6,085 nucleotides of DNA, from contig JAEZJB010000325.1 of NCBI GenBank assembly GCA_023415845.1, positions 1 to 6,085 on the forward strand, read 5' to 3'. A model generated the notes under the pieces. The model was not told the origin of the DNA and ran no database searches. It saw only the letters and a program-made list of their open reading frames with translations. Both the position numbers and the translations under genes were made by a program. Every line of letters starts with the position of its first letter. The first letter of the stretch is position 1. Below, piece after piece: positions 1-5,815 of the stretch. This stretch comes from Chloroflexota bacterium. GTDB lineage: Bacteria; Chloroflexota; Chloroflexia; Thermomicrobiales; UBA6265.

Positions 1-197
1 TCTCCCCACAGCGTTTTGAACTTCTCTCCAGCCGCCGGAAAGATGTCACACACGGCAATGATCTCGGCGTTCGGAATGGCGGCCAGCGCCGAGGCATGCG
101 AATACGGCAGCACGCTCCGGCCACCCGACAGCGAGGATTTGGCCGGATTGATCGAGATGCCACTCAGCCCAATCAGGGCGCAACGATAGGTGGTCAC
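1..197 (-). CDS. Gfo/Idh/MocA family oxidoreductase, N-terminal part (cut by window edge)
   Basis: The first 65 codons of a cytoplasmic NAD(P)-dependent oxidoreductase; the rest lies beyond position 1. The translation starts MTTYRCALIGLSGIS, a beta strand and glycine-rich turn of a Rossmann fold. It continues with LPYSHASALAAIPNAEIIAV (residues 30-49) and CDIFPAAGEKF (50-60). The pattern SHA-x-A-x-x-x-x-P-x-x-E-I-x-A-V-C-D is typical of the Gfo/Idh/MocA N-terminal domain, with Asp51 at the end of the second strand where the cofactor ribose is bound. The GTG at 197-195 is the only reasonable start: an in-frame TAG lies six codons upstream, and an AGAGGAG ribosome-binding site sits about 10 nt before it. 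The second glycine of the usual GxGxxG turn is Ser12, and about 16 residues (17-32) are inserted before the SHA motif. Members oxidise or reduce sugars and cyclitols; the substrate here is unknown. Confidence 0.85.
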   Translation of the reverse strand, partial: MTTYRCALIGLSGISINPAKSSLSGGRSVLPYSHASALAAIPNAEIIAVCDIFPAAGEKFKTLWG

Positions 198-276
198 GGC
201 AGGAAGACTCCTCTACAGATCGATGATGCAAGGTCGAAGCGTTGGTTCACTTGGCCACGGTATTGGGATAATTCGC

Positions 277-305
277 GCCGCATACCTCCATGTATGTCCC
301 TCGGC
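277..305 (-). other. Bulged hairpin in the gap before the oxidoreductase gene
   Basis: The 131-base gap at 198-328 separates the propeller gene from the oxidoreductase gene. It contains an inner stem CATAC/GTATG (281-285 with 292-296, 6-nt loop) enclosed by GCCG/CGGC (277-280 with 302-305), with a 5-nt bulge on one side. No T-run follows it on the minus strand, so it is not a canonical terminator, and I see no convincing promoter in the gap. It could be an mRNA processing or stability element, or chance folding of GC-rich sequence. Confidence 0.25.
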
Positions 306-328
306 AAGGGAGTTCGCCGCGCCTGGCG

Positions 329-1711
329 TCAGGAGAACCTGAACGAATAGAGACGCGCATCTCGCACATAGAACTTGAGTCGAATCACCTTCCCCGTGAG
401 CGAGTCGAGCGATACCCGCTCTTGCCAGGTCACGGGCTGGGCCAGTCCATCCCCGTCCAGCAGGGCACTGGCAATCCGGTGATACCCAGGCAGGTGATGC
501 CCTTCGGCGTTGAGCACGGCCACCGTCACGTAGCCGCCAGTTGATTCGGCGTTGATCGTCAGGCGACCACCCGGGCACACAAACGGCTTCGTCGTTAACC
601 AGCCTTCGCCATCTACAGCCTCAACCGAGACAAATCCGTCTCGCCGCAACCGGCCAAGCCCGATTGAGAGATTCGACATCCGTTTGCCGTCGCCATGAAA
701 ATTGGTCGCCCCGCCGTAGTAGAACCACAGTTCATCGCCCATCTCCACGGGCGCTCGCGCGGTGTAGATCCCTCGCGAATCGAATGCCCCGGCACTCCCG
801 CGCGGAATGAATGCCTTGCGATTGCCAGCACGCTCCCAGTGGACGCCATCACGGCTCACCGAGAGCTGCGTTTCAACCTCGGCGTCCATCCGCACCGAGG
901 TCTCCTCTTCGTGGGCCGAGTACACCCACGTCAGGCCGAGATACATCCCCTCGTAATGGAACACGGACATCCCGTAGAACTCGGTTCCAGGCGGGTCGTC
1001 GCCGTCCGGAACCAGCACCACCTCCGGTTCGCTCCAGTGCACGAAATCGTCGCTCTCCGACCGACCGATCACCCGGATACCCCTGCCCACCGTGAAAATT
1101 CCAGGGCGGGTGTAGGCCACGTAGCGCTTCGCTCGCTCGTCCCACCCCAGCAGGGTGTGCGTGTCGCTGGTGCCTTCCAGCACCGGATTTCCTGCGTATG
1201 GCGTCCATTCCTCGCCATCTGGCGAAAACGCAACACAGACGCGGGAAGCTGACGTCTCGCCCATCTTTGCAAAATACAGACTCTTGAATCGCCGCCCCGG
1301 ATCAGGATCGTGGCAGTCCTCGATCACGTTGATCAGGGCCATATCGAGGCTGAGCAGGTTGTTGTCGGTGTTTCCGCCAAACTCCACCAGACCCAGATTG
1401 GGCCGATTCCAGTGAATGCCGTCGTCCGAGGTGGCATACAGGGCGCGATAGTCGTTCGGACCATACCCCTGGTACCACATCCGAAACGTGCCGCTTTTCG
1501 CCGATCGCAGCACCGTCCCGAACAGGTTCAGCGACAGGCCATCGGCCGGAGTCGCGGGGTACAGAATCGGGTTGCCCGCATACTTCCGCACCGGGTGCAA
1601 CACTCGCGTGATGTTCCAGCTGCGCTCGACAAGGTGGTCATCGATGAACAGTTGCGCCTGGGTCCCGATCTCGATCGCACCCGCCGAATCAGGATGTGCG
1701 GCATCTCCCAT
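329..1711 (-). CDS. Glycosyl hydrolase-like five-bladed beta-propeller protein
   Basis: A 460-residue protein resembling uncharacterised bacterial proteins annotated as glycosyl hydrolase family 32/43-like. There is no signal peptide or membrane segment, so it is probably cytoplasmic. The N-terminal LFIDDHLVE (residues 21-29) and AGNPIL (45-50) are hallmark segments of the group. Blade-type S-x-D-G/F-x-x-W motifs recur: SDDGIHW (95-101), SPDGEEW (163-169), ESDDFVHW (219-226) and SRDGVHW (286-292). Residues from about 370 form a likely beta-sandwich ending in KFYVRDARLYSFRF, where a typical relative has L-R-F-x-L-R-x-A-x-L-Y-S-F. Acidic candidates for catalysis are Asp24/Asp25, Glu244 and Asp311, but none can be assigned. 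The start at 1711 is preferred to the ATG at 1744 because AGGGAGG lies 8 nt upstream and the start follows the permease stop by one base. The likely role is hydrolysis or binding of an imported glycoside; activity is not proven. Confidence 0.8.
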   Translation of the reverse strand: MGDAAHPDSAGAIEIGTQAQLFIDDHLVERSWNITRVLHPVRKYAGNPILYPATPADGLSLNLFGTVLRSAKSGTFRMWYQGYGPNDYRALYATSDDGIHWNRPNLGLVEFGGNTDNNLLSLDMALINVIEDCHDPDPGRRFKSLYFAKMGETSASRVCVAFSPDGEEWTPYAGNPVLEGTSDTHTLLGWDERAKRYVAYTRPGIFTVGRGIRVIGRSESDDFVHWSEPEVVLVPDGDDPPGTEFYGMSVFHYEGMYLGLTWVYSAHEEETSVRMDAEVETQLSVSRDGVHWERAGNRKAFIPRGSAGAFDSRGIYTARAPVEMGDELWFYYGGATNFHGDGKRMSNLSIGLGRLRRDGFVSVEAVDGEGWLTTKPFVCPGGRLTINAESTGGYVTVAVLNAEGHHLPGYHRIASALLDGDGLAQPVTWQERVSLDSLTGKVIRLKFYVRDARLYSFRFS

Positions 1712-1712
1712 C

Positions 1713-2762
1713 TCACCGGCCTCCCTGCCGCGGGTTGAGTGCATCGTTCAGGCCGTCACCAAGGAAGTTGATCGCCAGCGTGATGACCCCCAGCACAATC
1801 GCCGGAATCGCAATCAGGTGTGGGTACTGCCGCCAGCTCGTCATGGCCGAACTGATCATCGAACCCAGGCTCGCTCCCGGCGGCTGGATGCCAATGCCGA
1901 GGAAGCTCAACGAGGCTTCCAGGGTCATCGCGCCCGACATGCCGAAGGTGAACGCCACGATCAGCGGGCTCAGCGAGTTCGGAATCAGGTGTCGCAACAT
2001 CACGTGTCGCCCGGTGGCGCCCAGCGACTCCGCAGCCAGCACGTAATCCGCCTGCCGCAACGAAAGCACCTGTCCCCGGCTGAGCCTGGCGTACGACTCC
2101 CACATGATCAGCGAGAGAAGGCCAAACACCACCACGTAATCCACGTACACGGTGCTTGTCAGGAAGCCCCACCCCGTACGCTCTGACAGCGAACGCATGA
2201 AGTTTGAGACCGGGTCTTTCACCGAAATATTGATCAACGCCGCGAACAGCAGCACGGGAATGATCATCGTCACTTCGGTCACGCGCATGATGATGGCATC
2301 GGTCCAGCGCCCACGATAGGCCGCAATCGTGCCCAGCAGCACACCAATCGCCAGCGAAATCGTCGGCACCAGGATCGACACCAGCACTGCGGTGCGCATC
2401 GCATATAACAGCCGGGAGAGGTAGTCGCGGCCCACATTGTCGGTCCCGAGCCAATGGTCGGCGCTTGGAGGCTGCGAAATCTCCATCAGGTTCTGTTCGA
2501 GGTAGTCGTAGGGAGTGATGTAGGGTCCGATGATCGCGATCACATAGGTAATCGCCACGATCACGAGCCCCAGCATCGAGAGCTTGTTGCGTGTCAGGCG
2601 GCGAAACGCATCACGCCACAGCGAGCGGACCTTGATCTCCTCGCCCGCCCTGCCGAGGCGCTCCAGTCCCACCCGCTCATCCACTGGTGCTGGCACCAGG
2701 TCGCCAGGATCACTGACCGACACCTGGCTGGGAAGGTCTCGTTCTGGAATCACGCCACTCAT
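1713..2762 (-). CDS. DppC-like ABC transporter permease (family-5 solute importer)
   Basis: A 349-residue inner-membrane permease, one half of the pore with the DppB-like partner. A cytoplasmic N-terminus of about 60 residues carries RDAFRRLTRNKLSMLGLV (50-67), the usual entry into TM1. HWLGTDNVGRDYLSRLLYAM (103-122) is the conserved DppC segment after TM1. Further hydrophobic stretches lie near 127-147, 163-180, 209-221, 264-284 and 316-336. The EAA loop that contacts the ATPase is ADYVLAAESLGATGRHVMLR (238-257), followed by HLIPNSLSP. The start at 2762 gives the ATGA overlap with the upstream stop; the upstream ATG at 2849 would add 29 residues that are only the permease gene read in another frame. 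The loop between the third and fourth membrane segments (about 180-208) is longer than in E. coli DppC, from memory of that protein. The substrate is unknown; context favours a glycoside or oligosaccharide over a peptide. Confidence 0.93.
   Translation of the reverse strand: MSGVIPERDLPSQVSVSDPGDLVPAPVDERVGLERLGRAGEEIKVRSLWRDAFRRLTRNKLSMLGLVIVAITYVIAIIGPYITPYDYLEQNLMEISQPPSADHWLGTDNVGRDYLSRLLYAMRTAVLVSILVPTISLAIGVLLGTIAAYRGRWTDAIIMRVTEVTMIIPVLLFAALINISVKDPVSNFMRSLSERTGWGFLTSTVYVDYVVVFGLLSLIMWESYARLSRGQVLSLRQADYVLAAESLGATGRHVMLRHLIPNSLSPLIVAFTFGMSGAMTLEASLSFLGIGIQPPGASLGSMISSAMTSWRQYPHLIAIPAIVLGVITLAINFLGDGLNDALNPRQGGR
1720..1726 (-). promoter_or_regulatory. Ribosome-binding site that fixes the propeller gene start
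   Basis: AGGGAGG on the minus strand lies inside the last codons of the DppC-like gene, 8 nt before the ATG at 1711-1709. The upstream gene stops with TGA at 1715-1713, giving TGAGATG. This arrangement favours translational coupling and argues against the longer start at 1744, which would add 11 residues (MHSTRGREAGE) encoded inside the permease gene. Confidence 0.75.
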
Positions 2763-3703
2763 AGCTTCACCCGCGGATCGAGTAGCGGATAGATCAGGTC
2801 CACGATCAACGTGCTGACCATCACCAGGAACGCCCCGAACAATGTGCATCCCAGCATCAGCGGATAATCACGCTTCAGCAGGGCGTCCACCGCCAACCGT
2901 CCATATCCCGGAATGCCGAAGATGCTTTCCACGAAAATCGAGCCCGTAATCAGTCCTGTCACCACCAGCCCAAGCTCGGTCGTCACCGGCGTGAGGGCAT
3001 TTCGCAGCACATGCCCCACGGTCACCCGGTATTCGCTCAGGCCCTTGGCTCGCGCCGTCCGCACGTACTCGTTGCCAAGTACTTCGAGCATGCTGGCCCG
3101 CATCTGCCGGATAATCACTGCCAGCGGAAACATCATCAGCAGCAGCACTGGCAACACCGCATTGGCGCTGAACATGCCCTTCCATCCCCGCGGGACATCC
3201 ATGATCGGGAACTTCAGGACGAACAGCCAGAGGATTAGCGGCGCCAGCACATACACCGGCACGGTGCGAATGAACAGGCTGCCACCAACGATCAGGTAAT
3301 CGAGCCACGAGTTCCGCCGCAGGGCCGCAATGATGCCGAGCGGAATCCCGACCGCCACCAGCGCCACCACTGCCATCAATCCCAGTTGGGCCGATACCAC
3401 GAAGCGGTTCATGATCAGCGGCAACACATCCCGGTTCTCGGTAATCGAGACTCCGAGGTCACCCCGCACGACGTTGCCGGCATATTCGGCAAACTGCACC
3501 CAGAACGGGTCATTCAGTCCGAAGCGCTCGCGCTGCTCCTGGATCTGCTCTTCCGTAATGTCTGACTGCTCCAGCGCCGCCGTCATGTACATCATGCGAA
3601 TGGGATCGCCTGGAGCCGCCTTGCCAAGTGCAAACACAATGAACAGCACAAGGAAGGCCAGCGGAATCATGGCGCCAATTCGTAGCGCGATGTATCTGAC
3701 CAT
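2759..3703 (-). CDS. DppB-like ABC transporter permease (family-5 solute importer)
   Basis: A 314-residue inner-membrane permease that pairs with the DppC-like protein. It begins MVRYIALRIGAMIPLAFLVL, the usual first helix of DppB/OppB proteins, followed by PGDPIR (31-36) and RFGLNDPFWVQF (60-71), the family's long external segment. Hydrophobic stretches lie near 9-28, 104-128, 136-163, 182-197, 242-262 and 282-306. The EAA loop is EYVRTARAKGLSEYRVTVGH (212-231), and PGYGRLAVDALLKRDYPL (265-282) is the C-terminal family signature. The ATG at 3703-3701 is preceded by GGGAGAG at 3714-3708. An upstream in-frame ATG at 3772 is rejected because the extra 23 residues would be encoded by the hairpin and the Shine-Dalgarno region. 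It follows the binding-protein gene by 76 bases and overlaps the next gene by 4 bases. Confidence 0.95.
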   Translation of the reverse strand: MVRYIALRIGAMIPLAFLVLFIVFALGKAAPGDPIRMMYMTAALEQSDITEEQIQEQRERFGLNDPFWVQFAEYAGNVVRGDLGVSITENRDVLPLIMNRFVVSAQLGLMAVVALVAVGIPLGIIAALRRNSWLDYLIVGGSLFIRTVPVYVLAPLILWLFVLKFPIMDVPRGWKGMFSANAVLPVLLLMMFPLAVIIRQMRASMLEVLGNEYVRTARAKGLSEYRVTVGHVLRNALTPVTTELGLVVTGLITGSIFVESIFGIPGYGRLAVDALLKRDYPLMLGCTLFGAFLVMVSTLIVDLIYPLLDPRVKL

Positions 3704-3732
3704 GCAACTCTCCCGGGCACCCGCCCATGACA

Positions 3733-3770
3733 GGCGTGGGTGATGCGTTGGGCGCCGCATCACCCACACC
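3733..3770 (-). other. Strong intercistronic hairpin between binding-protein and permease genes
   Basis: GTGGGTGATGCG (3736-3747) is the exact reverse complement of CGCATCACCCAC (3756-3767), giving a 12-bp perfect stem with an 8-nt loop. After one mismatch, a further GG/CC pair extends it at 3733-3734 and 3769-3770. In the mRNA it lies 9 to 12 nt after the binding-protein stop and about 30 nt before the permease start. No T-run follows, so it is not a classic intrinsic terminator. Known operons of this layout often use such a structure to protect the upstream message from 3' decay, leaving more binding protein than permease. That role is inferred here. Confidence 0.8.
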
Positions 3771-3779
3771 AAGGAACGC

Positions 3780-5528
3780 CTACTCCTGCGGCAGCAGGAA
3801 CATGTCGCCCAGTGTGAACATCACGTTATGCCGGTTGGCTCGCAGGTTCTTCAGCCACGGCTGCACGTAGAAGGAATACGGATCGATCATCAACGGGATG
3901 TACGGGTAATCGCTGAGGTAGAGATCCTCGGCCTGGTGCACGGTCTCCACATAGGCCGGATCTTCCCGATCCATGTAATAGGCCAGCGCGATCAGGGCAT
4001 CCAGCTCTTCGTTCTTGTAGCCGCCGAAGTTCGCCATCGCCTGCGCCCCGGTGGAATCACCGAGCACCTTGATCATGTTGGCAGCGTCGGGAATACCACC
4101 CGCACTGATGCGGTTGGCGTTCACGATGTCAGCGGCCAGTTCTTCACCCCACGCCAGGGCGTTTTCGCGAACGTCGATGTTGGTCAGGCCGAGATTGGTC
4201 CGCCACATTTCCACGATGATCTCGGTGGCGCGCACCTTGTCGCCCGCGCTACCGCCTGTGGTCACGTTCAGCGTCGGCAGGTTGGCCGCCGAACCGTAGC
4301 TCGATGCCGCCAGCTCCTCGGCGGCCAGTGCCGGGTCATAAGTGAAGAAGTCATGCAGCTCTTCGATCTCATCGAAGCGGCTGCCCACGATGCCGGCCTG
4401 CCAGATCGGTCCACGCACCGGTCCGCGCTGGCCCTGGTAGACGGCGTTGGTCATGCCATGCGCATCCACCGCGTGGCGCAGGGCCTTGCGCACCTGGATG
4501 TCGTTGGTCGGCTCCAGGTTGAAGTTCAGCGCCCAGAAGAACATGCCGCCCGCACCCGGAATAGGCACCACGGTTTCGGGATAGGTCATTTCCATCTGGA
4601 TGGCTTCGGCACCGAACACGTGCATCGCGTCCAGCTGGCCATTTTCAAACATCAGCATCAGCGTCTGCTGGTCGATGTTTCCGACCGCCTCGATCCGCTG
4701 AAGCACCGGAGCCTCGCGCCACCAGCTCTCACTCGCCACGAAGTTGAATTCGGCGGCATCGAAGTCGAGCGACTCAATCGCGAACGGGCCATTCGTGGGC
4801 GGGTTGTCCAGCCACCAGCCGGTGGGGTTGGCCTTCGCCACCTCCGGCTTCGTTCCACCGAGCCGGTACTCCATCAGCACCGCGATCGGGAACAGCGGGC
4901 TGGCCTGCTTGAGCTCGATCGTGAGGGTGACGTCGTCGACGGCCACGAGGCCGGCAATCTCTTCGGCTTCGCCCGAGTTGACCTCATCCCAACCCACTAC
5001 GCTGTCCAGGGTGTTCTTGTACGGGCCAGGATTCAACGGGCTCGAGATGTACTCCAGCCAGCCCTTGATATCGGCCGTCGTGACCTGGGTTCCGTCCGTC
5101 CACACGGCTTCCGGATCAACGTGCAGCGTGTAGATCAGGCCGTCTTCGCTCACGTCATAGCTGGTGCACAGGCCCGGCAGAATGTCGTCCGCGGTATAAC
5201 CGGCACCCTTGAAGTGGAAGAGCGGGGTAAACACATTCGGAATGATCCAGCGGAAGTACCCCGCTTCCTGCGCCGGGTCGAACATGGTCTGCGCCGGGGA
5301 GAAGCCGTACCGCAGCACCTGGTTCTCCGCCAGACCTTCGCTCGGAATCTCTTCCAGCGGCTCGGTCCCCGTCATCGCCGGCGCATCCTGCGCCGAAGTC
5401 GAGGCGAGGAGGCTGAAGATGGCCGGAGTTGCCAGGCCAAGGGCAGCTGCCTGCTTCACCATATCGCGGCGGGAAAGACGCCCCGAACGAACCAGCTCGG
5501 TCACGCTCTCATGTCCAGAACTTGCCAT
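3780..5528 (-). CDS. Family-5 extracellular solute-binding protein of an ABC importer
   Basis: A 582-residue exported binding protein (SBP_bac_5 family) that captures substrate and delivers it to the DppB/DppC-like pore. The leader has a twin-arginine motif SRRDMVK (19-25), a hydrophobic core AALGLATPAIFSLLAS (28-43) and a probable cleavage near Ala46 (STSA-QD). No lipobox cysteine is present. Family segments follow in order: LRYGFSPAQTMFDPA (72-86), LPGLCTSYDVSEDGLIYTLH (117-136), WTDGTQVTTADIKGWLEYI (143-161), TNGPFAIESLDF (245-256), and the core FNLEPTNDIQVRKALRHAVD (336-355) with VYQGQRGPVRGPIWQ (363-377). Length is normal for the family. An in-frame TGA seven codons upstream leaves ATG 5528 as the sensible start; the best Shine-Dalgarno, GGAGG, is 12 nt away, rather distant. 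Family members bind peptides, nickel or oligosaccharides; the downstream genes suggest a sugar. Confidence 0.95.
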   Translation of the reverse strand: MASSGHESVTELVRSGRLSRRDMVKQAAALGLATPAIFSLLASTSAQDAPAMTGTEPLEEIPSEGLAENQVLRYGFSPAQTMFDPAQEAGYFRWIIPNVFTPLFHFKGAGYTADDILPGLCTSYDVSEDGLIYTLHVDPEAVWTDGTQVTTADIKGWLEYISSPLNPGPYKNTLDSVVGWDEVNSGEAEEIAGLVAVDDVTLTIELKQASPLFPIAVLMEYRLGGTKPEVAKANPTGWWLDNPPTNGPFAIESLDFDAAEFNFVASESWWREAPVLQRIEAVGNIDQQTLMLMFENGQLDAMHVFGAEAIQMEMTYPETVVPIPGAGGMFFWALNFNLEPTNDIQVRKALRHAVDAHGMTNAVYQGQRGPVRGPIWQAGIVGSRFDEIEELHDFFTYDPALAAEELAASSYGSAANLPTLNVTTGGSAGDKVRATEIIVEMWRTNLGLTNIDVRENALAWGEELAADIVNANRISAGGIPDAANMIKVLGDSTGAQAMANFGGYKNEELDALIALAYYMDREDPAYVETVHQAEDLYLSDYPYIPLMIDPYSFYVQPWLKNLRANRHNVMFTLGDMFLLPQE

Positions 5529-5554
5529 GTGATTTCTCGTCCTCCATCAACCTG

Positions 5555-5609
5555 AAAAAAACACGGTCCTGGCAGCGATCGCACTCGCCTGTCGGAGAGT
5601 GATCGCTGC
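5555..5609 (-). promoter_or_regulatory. Leader hairpin followed by a T7 tract upstream of the binding-protein gene
   Basis: GCAGCGATC (5572-5580) pairs exactly with GATCGCTGC (5601-5609), and the stem continues through ACTC/GAGT (5583-5586 with 5597-5600) after a 2-nt bulge, closing a 10-nt loop. On the minus strand it is followed after 10 nt by seven T residues (5561-5555), then by GGAGG and the start of the binding-protein gene. The gap between stem and T-run is longer than in standard intrinsic terminators, so an attenuator, a 5' mRNA stabiliser or a regulator-binding palindrome are all open. Confidence 0.5.
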
Positions 5610-5724
5610 ATCGCCCGTTACTCCACCGGTTCCTGCGTGAACACGTCGCGCCACCTTTGCTCGATGCCAGACCCGGTCGCGCTAGACCAGAGGTGATGAA
5701 CGAAACATCCTCCCATCCCGTGAC

Positions 5725-5737
5725 TTGACGTCGTCAA
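5725..5737. promoter_or_regulatory. 13-bp palindrome TTGACG-T-CGTCAA, candidate operator
   Basis: A perfect inverted repeat with 6-bp arms around one central base, about 190 bases upstream of the binding-protein start. Short symmetrical sites with TTGAC/GTCAA arms are a common form for dimeric repressors. No regulator gene is confidently seen in the window, so the binding protein and its class are unknown. Confidence 0.3.
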
Positions 5738-5800
5738 TGCGTGCCGCGCGATCCACCAGACCTTCCCGGGGTCCCACCCCATCAGCATGGTTCCGGGACG

Positions 5801-5815
5801 CCAGACACTGTCTGG
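5801..5815. promoter_or_regulatory. 15-bp palindrome CCAGACA-C-TGTCTGG, candidate operator
   Basis: A perfect inverted repeat with 7-bp arms around one central base. Its centre (5808) is 77 bases from the centre of the TTGACG palindrome (5731). An exact 7-bp arm at a fixed centre is expected about 0.03 times by chance in a region this size under equal base use. This favours a real site, although the two arm sequences differ between the palindromes, so one regulator need not bind both. Confidence 0.35.

Noticed and set aside
46..231. A 61-codon minus-strand frame near the left edge
   Set aside because: It is out of frame with the GTG-started oxidoreductase, which shows clear Gfo/Idh/MocA motifs over the same bases.
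1488..2186. A 232-codon plus-strand frame across the propeller and DppC-like genes
   Set aside because: It spans two confidently identified minus-strand genes, has low-complexity Arg/His/Gln composition and no family motifs.
2763..2849. Upstream ATG extending the DppC-like protein by 29 residues
   Set aside because: The extension only reads the end of the DppB-like gene in another frame; the ATGA overlap start is the normal arrangement.
3733..3770. Intrinsic terminator reading of the 12-bp hairpin
   Set aside because: No T-run follows the stem on either strand, and the permease genes that follow need transcription in the same direction.
3704..3772. Upstream ATG extending the DppB-like protein by 23 residues
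   Set aside because: The extra codons are the intercistronic hairpin and the ribosome-binding site; the family N-terminus begins at the ATG at 3703.
3828..5555. A 575-codon open frame on the plus strand opposite the binding-protein gene
   Set aside because: It mirrors the binding-protein gene almost exactly, is rich in His, Arg and Val with no recognisable domains, and is the usual antisense shadow of a GC-rich gene with family-level identity on the other strand.
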